Source: Methyloceanibacter caenitepidi
GTDB lineage: Bacteria; Pseudomonadota; Alphaproteobacteria; Rhizobiales; Methyloligellaceae
Length of the DNA stretch: 64,000 nucleotides
Assembly (NCBI RefSeq): GCF_000828475.1
Contig: NZ_AP014648.1
Span: forward strand, 2,243,400-2,307,399
Direction of reading: 5' to 3'
A program made the position numbers and the translations under genes. How positions within the stretch are numbered: the stretch's first letter is position 1; the number at the start of each line of letters is the position of its first letter. Positions 18,946-28,240 of this stretch are shown here, piece after piece. The notes under the pieces were generated by a model. That model saw only the letters and a list, made by a program, of their open reading frames with translations. It ran no database searches and was not told where the DNA came from.

Positions 18946-20445
18946 ATGGATGACGAAAGGTCCTCGCCCGTGACAGACCAACACGACGAATCAACGCAAC
19001 TTCAATGGCTTGAAGAAGACCGGCTGCACGAAGAGTGTGGCGTCTTCGGCATCTTCAACCATCCCGACGCCGCGGCCCTGACCGCGCTCGGCCTGCACGC
19101 GCTTCAGCACCGCGGCCAGGAAGCCGCCGGTATCGTCAGTTTCGACGGCGAGCACTTCCACACCGAACGCCGGATGGGCCTCGTCGGCGACCACTTCACT
19201 TCCCGCCCCGTCATCGAACGCCTGAAGGGCGACATGGCCGTGGGCCACGTGCGCTACTCGACCACGGGCGATGCGGTCATGCGCAACGTGCAGCCCCTCT
19301 TCGTCGATCTTGAGTCCGGCGGCTTCGCCCTTTGCCACAACGGCAATCTGACCAACGCGCTCACCCTGCGCGAGAATCTGATCAGCAAGGGCGCCATCTG
19401 TCAGTCGACCACGGACACGGAAGTTATCCTTCACCTGGTCGCTCGGAGCGAAAAACGGAACTTCGTCGAGCGCTTCGTTGAGGCGCTGCTGCAGGTGGAA
19501 GGCGCTTACGCCTTTGTCGGCATGACCAACAAGAAGCTCGTCGGCGCACGCGACCCGTACGGCATTCGTCCCCTCGTCCTCGGCCGTCTTGGCGATGCCT
19601 GGGTGCTGGCCTCCGAGTCCTGCGCGCTGGACATCATCGGCGCGGAGTTCGTACGCGAGGTCGAGAACGGCGAAGTGATCATCGCAACCAAGGACGGGCT
19701 CGAGAGCCATCGCTTCGTGCCGAAGAATCCGGCCCGGCTCTGCATCTTCGAATACATCTATTTCGCCCGCCCCGATTCCATCATTGACGGCCGCTCGGTG
19801 TACGACGTCCGCAAGGCCATGGGCCGGCAGCTGGCCCTCGAAGCGCCCGCCGATGTGGACATGGTCGTTCCCATTCCCGACAGCGGCGTACCGGCGGCCA
19901 TCGGCTATGCGCAAGAGTCCGGGCTCCCGTTCGAATACGGCATCATCCGCAACCACTATGTGGGCCGCACCTTCATCGAGCCCGAGCAGCAAATCCGCCA
20001 GCTCGGCGTCAAACTGAAACACAGCGCCAACGAACTGCAGGTCCGCGGCAAACGCATCGTCCTGATCGACGACAGCGTGGTGCGCGGCACGACGTCGGTG
20101 AAAATCGTGCAGATGATGCGCGAGGCCGGGGCCAAGGAAGTACACATGCGCATCTCAAGCCCGCCGATCACCCACCCGGACTTCTACGGCATCGATACGC
20201 CGAACCAGGACAAGCTTCTCGCCGCCAACCGTACGCTCGAAGAGATGCGCGAGTTCATGGGCGCGGACTCCCTGGCCTTTATTTCCGTCGACGGCATCTA
20301 CCGCGCCATGGGCTTTGACGGCCGCGACGACGACAATCCTCAGTTCACGGACCACTGCTTCACCGGCGAATATCCGACGCGGCTGCGCGACCGTGAAGGC
20401 CCGCCCCAGCAGAAGCAGCTTTCGTTCCTCGCAGAGGTCGGTTGA
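18946..20445 (+). CDS. purF: Amidophosphoribosyltransferase
   Basis: 499 residues from ATG 18946. A GTG at 18970 with GAAAGG nine or ten nt upstream is an attractive alternative, and GTG 18913 is less likely. PurF makes phosphoribosylamine from PRPP and glutamine, the committed step of purine synthesis. The N-terminal nucleophile Cys is in EECGVFGIF after a short propeptide. The glutaminase motif HRGQEAAG follows, and the C-terminal PRPP loop is VLIDDSVVRGTTS. No Fe-S cluster cysteines in the B. subtilis pattern are evident. Confidence 0.97.
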   Translation: MDDERSSPVTDQHDESTQLQWLEEDRLHEECGVFGIFNHPDAAALTALGLHALQHRGQEAAGIVSFDGEHFHTERRMGLVGDHFTSRPVIERLKGDMAVGHVRYSTTGDAVMRNVQPLFVDLESGGFALCHNGNLTNALTLRENLISKGAICQSTTDTEVILHLVARSEKRNFVERFVEALLQVEGAYAFVGMTNKKLVGARDPYGIRPLVLGRLGDAWVLASESCALDIIGAEFVREVENGEVIIATKDGLESHRFVPKNPARLCIFEYIYFARPDSIIDGRSVYDVRKAMGRQLALEAPADVDMVVPIPDSGVPAAIGYAQESGLPFEYGIIRNHYVGRTFIEPEQQIRQLGVKLKHSANELQVRGKRIVLIDDSVVRGTTSVKIVQMMREAGAKEVHMRISSPPITHPDFYGIDTPNQDKLLAANRTLEEMREFMGADSLAFISVDGIYRAMGFDGRDDDNPQFTDHCFTGEYPTRLRDREGPPQQKQLSFLAEVG

Positions 20446-21155
20446 CCGACCCTGTTCTCAAAGACCGCATCGCCCTGATTACCGGTGCCTCCCGGGGCAT
20501 TGGGCGCGCCACGGCCAAGCTTCTGGCGGCCGACGGCGCGCATGTGCTCCTGCTCGGCCGAGACAGGAAGAGGCTCGAAGCGGTGGACGACGAAATCAAT
20601 GCCGCCGGTGGGAAGGCCACGCTCATTCCCCTAGACCTTGCGAACGGCGCCGCGATCGACCCGCTTGGCCCGTCGCTGTACGAGCGCTTCGGCCGTCTGG
20701 ACATCTTTGTCGGCAACGCCGCAATTCTCGGCGGCCTGCGTCCTCTCAATCACATCCCGTCGCAAACCTGGGAGAAGGTGCTTGCGGTCAATCTCACCGC
20801 GAATTGGCGGCTGATCCGCACGCTCGATCCACTGTTGCGCCTCTCCGATGCGGGCCGCGTGGTCTTCGTGACGTCGTCGCGCGTCGCGGCACAGGGGCGC
20901 GCCTACTGGGCGCCCTACTCTGTCTCGAAGGCCGGGCTGGAAACGCTTGCGAAGACCTACGCCAACGAGACCGCGGACAGCGCCATCAAGGTCAATATCG
21001 TGGATCCTCGCGCGACCGCGACGTCCATGCGGGCCGAAGCCTATCCTGGCGAAGACCAGAGCACTCTCAAGAGCCCCGCGCAGGTAGCCGAGACGATCGT
21101 CAAGCTATGCCTGCCGTCCACGACCGACACCGGTCAGATCGTCCCTGTCGGCTGA
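20442..21155 (+). CDS. SDR family NAD(P)-dependent oxidoreductase
   Basis: 237 residues beginning at TTG 20442, whose bases overlap the purF stop (TTGA). It has the classical SDR layout: TGASRGIG cofactor loop, NAAILGG in place of NNAG, SSRVA with the catalytic Ser, and YSVSK (Tyr-x-x-x-Lys). The C-terminus shows substrate-loop residues typical of YciK-like short-chain dehydrogenases, but the substrate is unknown. The overlap makes it translationally coupled to purF, an arrangement repeated in many Rhizobiales. Confidence 0.85.
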   Translation: MTDPVLKDRIALITGASRGIGRATAKLLAADGAHVLLLGRDRKRLEAVDDEINAAGGKATLIPLDLANGAAIDPLGPSLYERFGRLDIFVGNAAILGGLRPLNHIPSQTWEKVLAVNLTANWRLIRTLDPLLRLSDAGRVVFVTSSRVAAQGRAYWAPYSVSKAGLETLAKTYANETADSAIKVNIVDPRATATSMRAEAYPGEDQSTLKSPAQVAETIVKLCLPSTTDTGQIVPVG

Positions 21156-21179
21156 CGAAAAACGAATGCCGATCAAAGC

Positions 21180-21977
21180 CTAGCCGGTGGTAATCACCAT
21201 CCCGTCGTAAGCCGGCTCGATGCCGTCGGGGAGCTGCTCCTTCAGCGTCTCGTAGTCGAGATCGACATGCATATGGGTGAAGATCGCCCGCTTGGGCTGC
21301 ATGCGCCTGACCCAGCCTAGCGCCTCATCCACGCTCAGATGGCTCGGATGCCCGGTGTAGCGCAGCGCATCAAGGATCCAGACATCGAGCCCTTCGAGCA
21401 TCGGCCAAGAGCCCTCGGGGAAGTCGCTTACGTCTGGCGAATAGGCGAGCCCGCCGAAGCGATAGCCGAGCGAGTCGGTCGAACCGTGCTGCTGTAGAAA
21501 CGGAACCGCCTCGATCGGGCCGCCGGGTCCGTCGATGACGATGGGTTCGCCGGGCGTGACCTCGTGCCCGTTTAGCACCGGCGGATACTCGCTGCCGGGG
21601 GGCGTCTCGAAGCAATAGTCGAAGCGCTGCCGCAGCACATCGCCAGCCTCTTTCAAATAGTAGACGTCCACACGGCGATGGCCGTTATAGGCGACCATGC
21701 GCAGATCATCGATGCCGTGCACATGGTCGGCATGGTCGTGCGTGTAGAGTACGCCGTCCAACAGCCCCACATCGGCATCGTTCAGCTGCTCGCGCAGATC
21801 GGGCGGCGTATCCACCAGCACACGGGTCACGCCGTTGTCCCCTTCCCGCTCCACGAGCAGCGCGCAGCGGCGGCGCCGGTTCTTCGGGTTCGACGGGTCG
21901 CATGCGCCCCATTGATTGCCGATCCGGGGCACGCCGCCGGAGGTCCCGCAGCCGAGAATGGTTGCTCTCAGGCTCAT
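21180..21977 (-). CDS. MBL-fold phosphodiesterase, PhnP-like
   Basis: 265 residues from the ATG at 21977, which overlaps the tatD stop by 4 nt. It starts with TILGCGTSGGVPRIG, the PhnP/RNase Z-like glycine-rich N-terminus, and has the metallo-beta-lactamase motif YTHDHADHVHGIDDLR (HxHxDH) and the late His in IFTHMHVDLDYETL. PhnP cleaves cyclic ribose phosphates in the C-P lyase pathway, but there are no phn genes here, so the substrate is uncertain. Co-occurrence with tatD and metG is standard in alphaproteobacteria. Confidence 0.85.
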   Translation of the reverse strand: MSLRATILGCGTSGGVPRIGNQWGACDPSNPKNRRRRCALLVEREGDNGVTRVLVDTPPDLREQLNDADVGLLDGVLYTHDHADHVHGIDDLRMVAYNGHRRVDVYYLKEAGDVLRQRFDYCFETPPGSEYPPVLNGHEVTPGEPIVIDGPGGPIEAVPFLQQHGSTDSLGYRFGGLAYSPDVSDFPEGSWPMLEGLDVWILDALRYTGHPSHLSVDEALGWVRRMQPKRAIFTHMHVDLDYETLKEQLPDGIEPAYDGMVITTG

Positions 21978-22780
21978 GCGGCGTCTGATTGCTCCTTTAG
22001 AGCCGAGCGCGGCACCTTCTTGAAGAGCCTGAAGAAATTGTCCGTCGTGAGCGCCGCCAACGCATCGAGGCTGAGCCCCCGCACCTCGGCGAGACGGGCG
22101 GCGGTCTTCGCCACATAGGCCGGCTCGTTGGTCTTGCCGCGGAACGGCTCGGGCGCGAGGTATGGCGCATCCGTCTCCACCAGCAGGCGCTCCGCCGGCA
22201 CCGACGCGGCGATGTCCCGGAGTTCTTGGGCCTTCTTGAAGGTCACGACCCCTGAGAAGGAGATGTAGCCGCCGAGCGCCAGGCCCCGGCGCGCCAACTC
22301 CGGTCCGCTCGTGAAGCAATGGAGGATCAAGGGAAACGCGCCCTTGGCGCTCTCCTCTTCCAGGATGGACGCCATATCCTCGTCTGCCTCGCGCGAGTGA
22401 ATGACGAGCGGCAGGCCCGTCTCGCGCGCGGCCGCGATATGGGCGCGGAAGCCCTTCGCTTGGAGTTCCGGCGGCGCGTAGTCGTAGTGGTAGTCGAGCC
22501 CCGCCTCGCCGATGGCCACGACTTTCGGGTGCCGCGCGATCTCGATGAGTTGTTCCGCCGTGGTGTCCGGCTCCTCGGCCGCATTGTTCGGATGCGTGCC
22601 GATGGAACAGAAGATGTTGTCGTGCTCTTCAACCAGCTCCTTCAGCTCGTCGAATTTCGACACATAGGTTGAGATCGTCACCATGAGCCCCACGCCCGCG
22701 TCTTGGGCGCGGGCGAGCAACCCCGGCAGGTCGGATTTGAGCTGGGGAAAGTCGAGGTGGCAGTGGCTATCGATCAGCAT
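21974..22780 (-). CDS. tatD: TatD family metal-dependent hydrolase (3'-5' DNA exonuclease type)
   Basis: 268 residues from ATG 22780 (GTG at 22783 is the alternative). Metal ligands are in LIDSHCHLDF (HxH), the Glu in IGEAGLDYHYD, histidines in VIHSREADED and LHCFTSG, and Asp in LVETDAPYLAP; the set is complete. E. coli TatD is a Mg-dependent 3'-5' exonuclease acting in DNA repair. It is co-directional with the downstream PhnP-like gene. It lies downstream of metG on the same strand, but the plus-strand redox pair separates them. Confidence 0.92.
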   Translation of the reverse strand: MLIDSHCHLDFPQLKSDLPGLLARAQDAGVGLMVTISTYVSKFDELKELVEEHDNIFCSIGTHPNNAAEEPDTTAEQLIEIARHPKVVAIGEAGLDYHYDYAPPELQAKGFRAHIAAARETGLPLVIHSREADEDMASILEEESAKGAFPLILHCFTSGPELARRGLALGGYISFSGVVTFKKAQELRDIAASVPAERLLVETDAPYLAPEPFRGKTNEPAYVAKTAARLAEVRGLSLDALAALTTDNFFRLFKKVPRSALKEQSDAA

Positions 22781-22935
22781 CACGGAAAGATGAAATATCG
22801 TTAAGGTTCAATATGCTAGGCTCGACGATGCGAGCCTGAGTGGCGTCTTTGTGCAGCACTTTCGCAGACGAAACAACCCGACGGAACAAAAGGACGAGCT
22901 CGATCGCCACCCATCGGCGACCACGACCCAAAACC

Positions 22936-23283
22936 ATGCCGGAAAGCCTCGACAGAACAGACGTCTCCACCCGCCGGATCACCCTACCGCTCATAGCCGC
23001 CATGGCAGCGGCCGTCCTGCTCATACTGCCCATGGGAGCCGCGCAGGCAGCCTGCAGCAAGCGCGTCTACGTCTACAGCGCCGACTGGTGCGGCACTTGC
23101 CGCCGCTTGCGGTCCTATCTCGATCTTAACCGCATTCGCTATACGTTGTTGGACGCGGACAACCCACGCGTTAAAGCAGACATGCAGCGGCGCTTCGGCA
23201 ACCTCGCCGTGCCCCGCACCCTGATCGGCCGGTCCGTTGTCAGCGGCCTCGACACAGCCAAGATCCAGAAGCTTTGCCGCTAG
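22936..23283 (+). CDS. Secreted thioredoxin/glutaredoxin-like protein with CGTC active site
   Basis: 115 residues from ATG 22936. Residues about 14-42 form a signal peptide or membrane anchor (ITLPLIAAMAAAVLLILPMG then AAQA). The mature part holds VYSADWCGTCRRLRSYLD, a CxxC redox site, and RFGNLAVPRTLIG with the cis-Pro typical of the thioredoxin fold, followed by a single later Cys near the end. It resembles glutaredoxin-type periplasmic proteins; a thiol-disulfide exchange role is inferred. It is on the opposite strand to metG and tatD and is followed by a tiny membrane-peptide gene. Confidence 0.7.
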   Translation: MPESLDRTDVSTRRITLPLIAAMAAAVLLILPMGAAQAACSKRVYVYSADWCGTCRRLRSYLDLNRIRYTLLDADNPRVKADMQRRFGNLAVPRTLIGRSVVSGLDTAKIQKLCR

Positions 23284-23294
23284 GAGGACTTGTC

Positions 23295-23429
23295 ATGCGA
23301 AGCGCGACCGAGAATGGAACCGAATGTTTCGATCCGCGTTTACCTGCTATGACAATAGCACTCGCCTTTGCCGGTACCCTGGTCTTCGCGGTCCTCGTCT
23401 CGGCCTTCTTCGACAGCGTCGGCAACTAG
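23295..23429 (+). CDS. Small single-pass membrane peptide (44 residues)
   Basis: A short gene beginning 11 nt after the redox protein's stop. A near-perfect AGGAGG Shine-Dalgarno overlaps that stop codon, with 8-9 nt to the ATG. The peptide has a polar N-terminus (MRSATENGTECFDPRLP), a hydrophobic stretch AMTIALAFAGTLVFAVLVSA long enough to span a membrane, and ends FFDSVGN. I recognise no family. The ribosome-binding site, spacing and membrane segment argue that it is real and co-expressed with the redox protein. Confidence 0.6.
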   Translation: MRSATENGTECFDPRLPAMTIALAFAGTLVFAVLVSAFFDSVGN

Positions 23430-23473
23430 ATCGGCTGACACTTCATCGGCTGCTTAGTCGCGGCACTACCACG

Positions 23474-25036
23474 TCAGCCCGCCTCGCCTTCCGGCTCCAC
23501 GTAGCGCGGGAAGACGGCTTGCGGCGTCGGCAGTTCGGTTCCGGGCTTGAGGCGTCCCGCCTCGCCCAGCGCAGTAAAGTCCCGCGCATTCTCCGGCACA
23601 TTCAACAGATCCAGCAGCTTGCCGCCACTTTCGGGCATCACGGCCTGGGCGAGGATCGCCGCCTGGCGCACCACATCCGCCGTCACATAAAGGATCGTGC
23701 CCATGCGTGCAGGGTCGGTCTTCTTATGGGCCCACGGCTCCTCGCCCGCGAAATAACGGTTCGCATCCGCGATTAAAGCCCAGATGATCTCGAGCGCCTT
23801 GTGAATGGCGAAGGCGTCGATCTCCGCTTCCACGCGCGGCAGCAACCCGTCGGCTTCGGCCAGGATCGCCTTGTCGGCGTCCGTAAGTTCGCCGCGCTCG
23901 GGAACAGTCCCGCCGCAGTTTTTGGCGATCATCGAGAGCGAGCGCTGCGCCAGATTGCCGAGGTCGTTGGCGAGGTCCGCGTTGATGCGCTGAACGATTC
24001 CGTCATGGCTGTAATTGCCGTCCTGGCCGAACGGCACTTCGCGCAAGAGAAAGTAGCGGATCTGGTCGACACCGTATTCGGCGACAAGTGCATTCGGATC
24101 GATGACGTTGCCGACCGACTTCGACATCTTCTCCCCGCGATTGTAGAGGAATCCGTGACCGAACACCTGGCGAGGGAGCGCGACGCCCGCCGACATCAGA
24201 AAGGCCGGCCAATAGACCGCGTGAAAGCGGATGATGTCCTTGCCGATGATGTGGACATCCGCCGGCCAGTACTTTTTGAAAGACTCGCTCTCTTCGTCGG
24301 GGAAGCCGACTCCGGTGATGTAGTTCGTCAGCGCATCCACCCACACATACATGATGTGCTTGGGGTCGTCGGGAACGGGCACGCCCCAGTCGAAGGTCGT
24401 GCGCGAGACGGACAAGTCCTTGAGGCCGCCTCGGACGAAACTCTTCACTTCGTTGGCGCGCGTTTCGGGCCCGATGAAGTTCGGGTTTTCATCGTAGTAG
24501 GCGAGCAGCCTGTCCTGGAACTGCGACAGGCGGAAGAAGTAGCTCTCCTCCTCGACCCATTCGACGGGCGTTCCCTGCGGCGACAGCTTGGCGCCGCCGT
24601 CCGGTCCTTCGCTCAGTTCGCTTTCGTCGTAATAGGCCTCGTCGCGCACGGAATACCAGCCGGCATATTTGTCGAGATAGATATCGCCGGCAGCGGCCAT
24701 GCGCCGCCACAACTCTTGTGTCGAACGCTTATGGCGCTCTTCGCGCGTGGTGATGAAGTCGTCGTTCGAGCAGTTGAGCACCTCCACCATTTGGCGGAAT
24801 TTCGGCGTATTGCGGTCCGCCAACTCGGCGACCTCGATGCCCTGCTTGCGGGCCGTCTGCAGCATCTTGATGCCGTGCTCATCCGTGCCCGTGAGGAAGA
24901 ACACGTCCTTGCCCTGCAGCCGCCGGAAGCGCGCGATCGCATCGGTCGCAACCGCCTCGTAGGCGTGTCCGATATGCGGCGCATCGTTCGGATACGAGAT
25001 CGCAGTCGTGATGTAGTAGGTCTCTTTGTCGGCCAT
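23474..25036 (-). CDS. metG: Methionyl-tRNA synthetase
   Basis: 520 residues from the ATG at 25036, preceded by GGGAGA; the upstream in-frame extension is unlikely. The HIGH motif is PHIGHAYE (about residues 20-27) and the KMSKS loop is [25 protein letters not shown] belongs to the catalytic core. The insert lacks the four-Cys zinc knuckle, matching the shorter alphaproteobacterial class without the C-terminal tRNA-binding extension. It charges tRNA-Met in the cytoplasm. It is nearly contiguous with holB and tmk upstream. Confidence 0.97.
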   Translation of the reverse strand: MADKETYYITTAISYPNDAPHIGHAYEAVATDAIARFRRLQGKDVFFLTGTDEHGIKMLQTARKQGIEVAELADRNTPKFRQMVEVLNCSNDDFITTREERHKRSTQELWRRMAAAGDIYLDKYAGWYSVRDEAYYDESELSEGPDGGAKLSPQGTPVEWVEEESYFFRLSQFQDRLLAYYDENPNFIGPETRANEVKSFVRGGLKDLSVSRTTFDWGVPVPDDPKHIMYVWVDALTNYITGVGFPDEESESFKKYWPADVHIIGKDIIRFHAVYWPAFLMSAGVALPRQVFGHGFLYNRGEKMSKSVGNVIDPNALVAEYGVDQIRYFLLREVPFGQDGNYSHDGIVQRINADLANDLGNLAQRSLSMIAKNCGGTVPERGELTDADKAILAEADGLLPRVEAEIDAFAIHKALEIIWALIADANRYFAGEEPWAHKKTDPARMGTILYVTADVVRQAAILAQAVMPESGGKLLDLLNVPENARDFTALGEAGRLKPGTELPTPQAVFPRYVEPEGEAG

Positions 25037-25101
25037 AATGTCTCCCTTAGCGGAGACATAGCCTTGCCTTCCCTCCCTGCCAAGCTTGCTCATGCAGCGG
25101 G

Positions 25102-26244
25102 TCAGGACGTTTGGCTAGCCGCAAGCTCCTGGAGGCCGAACCAGCTGTTCAGGACGAGCAGGCCCCGGTCGAGATTGAGGGCAAATGTCTCGGCGCGCGC
25201 CGCCGAAATCGCCTCCCAGGCCTCGGCCCAGGCGGGCAAGGTCTCCGCGGTCAGTAGCCGCTGCGCAAGCTTCTCCTCCGCGCCCTTGAGCCCCGTTCCC
25301 GTGGCGCCGTAGTGCACCAGCCGCTCGATGAGCCCGAGCAGCAGTGCGAGGTAGAGCTCGAGCTGCTCCGTCTCGTTGACGCCCGCCAGCTTCTCAGCCA
25401 GGCGCTGCACGCGGGCGCCGTCGAGATCCGGCAACCCTTCGAACGTCGCGACGATATCGTTGTAAAGCCCGATGCCCTCTCCGGTGACGAGTTCGAGCGC
25501 GCGCCGCACGCTCCCCTGCGACAAAGCCAGGGCCGTGCGAAGCGTTTCCTCGTCGGCCTCGATCCCGTCACGCTCGAGCGCGGCCCGAACCGCGCCGGCG
25601 AGCGCCGTCTCGTCGAGCGGCGACAGCCGCAAAGCCCGGGTGCGGGAGCGGATTGTCACTGGCAGCCGTCCTTCCGCGTTCGAGACCAGCAAGAACAGCG
25701 TGCTCGGCGGCGGCTCTTCCAGCGCCTTCAACAAGGCGTTGGCGGCGTTCTGATTGAGCTGATCGGCCCGGTCGACGATCACCACGCGCCATGAGCCATC
25801 GCCCGCTGTGCTACCGAGAAAACTGCGCAGCCGCCGGACTTCATCGACGCTAATCACTTGCGAATAGCGCTTGGTCTTCTCCATCCATGTGCGGCGGATG
25901 AGCAGCAAGTTGGGATGGGCCAGTCCCGCGACTTTGCGGAAGATCGGATGATCGGGTGCGACATCCGCCGGTTCGCCGGGAAGGAGATCGCCGGCCTCCG
26001 CGTGTGCGAGAATGGTGCGGGCCAAGCGGTAGGCGAGTGTCGCCTTTCCGATGCCTTCCGGCCCCACCAGCAGCCAGGCATGATGCAGGCGCCCGCTGCG
26101 AAGCGCCTCTTCGAACTCTTGCGCCGCCGCGTCATGACCGAACACGCGATCCACCTCGCGCGGGCTGGAGAACGGCTCGAGCCGATCCGGCTCGATGGGG
26201 CCGGTTTCCGATTTCCTAGCTGCGGCGCTCATGATGGACTGCAC
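25102..26244 (-). CDS. holB: DNA polymerase III subunit delta'
   Basis: 380 residues from GTG 26244; ATG 26232 (MSAAARK) is the alternative. Clamp-loader AAA+ layout: [15 protein letters not shown], Walker [36 protein letters not shown], and [10 protein letters not shown] with the sensor region following. Delta' is the non-ATP-hydrolysing stator of the clamp loader. The order tmk-holB-metG is characteristic of Rhizobiales; tmk ends 12 nt upstream. Confidence 0.94.
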   Translation of the reverse strand: MQSIMSAAARKSETGPIEPDRLEPFSSPREVDRVFGHDAAAQEFEEALRSGRLHHAWLLVGPEGIGKATLAYRLARTILAHAEAGDLLPGEPADVAPDHPIFRKVAGLAHPNLLLIRRTWMEKTKRYSQVISVDEVRRLRSFLGSTAGDGSWRVVIVDRADQLNQNAANALLKALEEPPPSTLFLLVSNAEGRLPVTIRSRTRALRLSPLDETALAGAVRAALERDGIEADEETLRTALALSQGSVRRALELVTGEGIGLYNDIVATFEGLPDLDGARVQRLAEKLAGVNETEQLELYLALLLGLIERLVHYGATGTGLKGAEEKLAQRLLTAETLPAWAEAWEAISAARAETFALNLDRGLLVLNSWFGLQELAASQTS

Positions 26245-26256
26245 AAGGTGCCCCGA

Positions 26257-26904
26257 TCAGGGATTGAGACGCTGCAGGACCGTCTCCCAAACATCCTCGG
26301 CGACCATGGCTTCGGGCTGACTTGCGTCCACCACGACGCAGCGGCCCGGTTCTTCATCCGCAATGTCCAAAAATCCACGGCGAATGCGCTCATGGCTCAT
26401 GAGCTCCTGGCTTTCGAATCGGTCGAGGTCCTGACCTTCGGCGCGCGCTGAGACGCGCGCAAGCCCCTCCTCCGCCGGAATGTCCAGAATAAACGTGATG
26501 TCGGGCATCACGGGGCCGACGGTGAGCTGCTCCAACGCATTGATCAGCGCTCGGGGAACACCGCCCATCGCCCCTTGATAGGCCCGCGTCGAATCGACGA
26601 ACCGGTCGCAGATGACCCACTGGCCCTGCTGCAACGCACCCTGGATCGCATTCTCGATATGATCGGCGCGCGCGGTCGCAAAGAGCACCGACTCCGCGAG
26701 CGGGCCAAACTGCGCCACTTGCCCGGACAGCAACACCTCACGGATGTTCTCCGCCGCCGGCGACCCTCCGGGTTCGCGCGTCACGAACACGGGCCGGCCG
26801 GAACGCGACAGACGCTCGGCGAGAATGTTGACCTGGGTCGACTTGCCGGAGCCCTCGCCGCCCTCGAAAGTGATGAAGCGTCCAATCTCGATGGCTTGCT
26901 GCAT
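26257..26904 (-). CDS. tmk: Thymidylate kinase
   Basis: 215 residues. It phosphorylates dTMP to dTDP. Its P-loop is FEGGEGSGKSTQ near residue 15, VTREPGGSPAAE is the substrate-binding DR(E)-type segment, CDRFVDSTRAYQG is the second conserved motif, and a lid region follows. It is part of the dacC-tmk-holB-metG run, with 26 nt to dacC. Confidence 0.97.
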   Translation of the reverse strand: MQQAIEIGRFITFEGGEGSGKSTQVNILAERLSRSGRPVFVTREPGGSPAAENIREVLLSGQVAQFGPLAESVLFATARADHIENAIQGALQQGQWVICDRFVDSTRAYQGAMGGVPRALINALEQLTVGPVMPDITFILDIPAEEGLARVSARAEGQDLDRFESQELMSHERIRRGFLDIADEEPGRCVVVDASQPEAMVAEDVWETVLQRLNP

Positions 26905-26930
26905 GGTGGGATGGGCTCGCCTACCCGGCG

Positions 26931-28127
26931 CTAAAGCAGCCAGCCGAACGCGAGCACCAGCAGGGAATCGATGCCCCGCATGGCGAAGCCGCTGCTGTTG
27001 ATGTCTTCGCCCGCATAGAGCGGAATCTCATTGATCGCGGCAAGGTCGGCCGATTGCACCTTGAGCGTCGCGATCTGGTCGCCCTTCTTGATGGGGGCCT
27101 TGATGGGTCCCTCGTAGATGATCTCGCCGGTGACGGCGCCCGTGGCGCTCGCCGGAAGAAGAAGGTCGATCGCGCCGTCGCCGACGAGCGGCACGTAGTG
27201 TTTCTCACCGCCCCACACCAACGCCTCACTCACCTGCTGCCCGTCTTCGAACAGCCGGAACGGCCGGAAGCTCTTGAAGCCCCATTCCAGCACCCGGCGG
27301 GACTCGCTTTCGCGGTCGCCCTTGTTCTCAAGGCCCGTAAGAACGAGAACCAGCCGCTGGTCGCCGCGCTTGGCGCTCGACACGAGGCCGTAACCCGCCT
27401 CCTCCGTGTAGCCCGTCTTCAGACCGTCGACGCCGATATCCGCCCAAACCAGGGGATTCCGGTTGCGGAAAGTGAACTTGTCCCGATAGCGGAATTCCTT
27501 CTGAGCGAAGTAATGGTAGTACTCGGGATAGGTGTCGATGATGTGTTTGGAGAGCAAAGCGAGGTCCCGTGCCGTCATCAGATGGCCTTCGGCGGGAAGC
27601 CCCGTCGGGTTCACGAAGTTGGAGCCTGTCAGCCCGATTTGCTTCGCGTAGTCGTTCATCATCTTGACGAAGCCGCCCTCGGTCCCGCCAATTCCTTCGG
27701 CAAGGATCAGCGCCCCGTCATTCGCCGACTGAACGGTCACGCCCTGGATCAAGTCGCTGACGGTGATCGGGCTGCCGAGAGGCGCGAACATGGCGGCGGT
27801 CCCCGACGGCGCGCCGCCGGTACGCCAAGCGTGCTCACTCACGGTGAAGGTGTCGTCGAGCGTGATGCGCCCCGCCTTGAGCTCACGGAAGACCACAGCC
27901 AGAGTCATGAGCTTGCTCATGCTCGCAGGCGGAATTTGCTTGTCGGCGTCCTTCTCGTAGAGGACGAGATCGGCGCCCGAATCCAGCAGGATCCCGCTTT
28001 GGGCCTTGGTGGTGAATTCGTTGGTCTTATTCGCGGCCGCCGAGGCAACGCCCGCGGCCAACGCCAAGCCAAGCGCGCAGCATGCGCAGGCAACGGCAAC
28101 TTTCGTCAATCTACGCAGAGAGCGCAC
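26931..28127 (-). CDS. dacC: D-alanyl-D-alanine carboxypeptidase (PBP5/6 family)
   Basis: 398 residues starting at GTG 28127. The signal peptide (about 1-31) is cleaved near VASA-AAN. The penicillin-binding triad is complete: Ser69-x-x-Lys72 in PPASMSKLM, SAN at 134-136, and KTG at 237-239. The C-terminal PBP5_C domain and a terminal amphipathic hydrophobic segment (SLLVLAFGWLL) fit a membrane-associated periplasmic enzyme. It trims the fifth D-Ala from pentapeptide stems, controlling cross-linking. It is downstream of rlpA and upstream of tmk on the minus strand. The precise paralogue name is uncertain. Confidence 0.93.
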   Translation of the reverse strand: MRSLRRLTKVAVACACCALGLALAAGVASAAANKTNEFTTKAQSGILLDSGADLVLYEKDADKQIPPASMSKLMTLAVVFRELKAGRITLDDTFTVSEHAWRTGGAPSGTAAMFAPLGSPITVSDLIQGVTVQSANDGALILAEGIGGTEGGFVKMMNDYAKQIGLTGSNFVNPTGLPAEGHLMTARDLALLSKHIIDTYPEYYHYFAQKEFRYRDKFTFRNRNPLVWADIGVDGLKTGYTEEAGYGLVSSAKRGDQRLVLVLTGLENKGDRESESRRVLEWGFKSFRPFRLFEDGQQVSEALVWGGEKHYVPLVGDGAIDLLLPASATGAVTGEIIYEGPIKAPIKKGDQIATLKVQSADLAAINEIPLYAGEDINSSGFAMRGIDSLLVLAFGWLL

Positions 28128-28240
28128 GCGATCACATCGTTCTTGAGGAATGGTGGGCTAGCGGCCGCCGAAGACGGTCGCCTAGGCACCGTCACTATCG
28201 AATGCTTGGTCCGAAAAATCAACCGGCCACGGACCAACGC

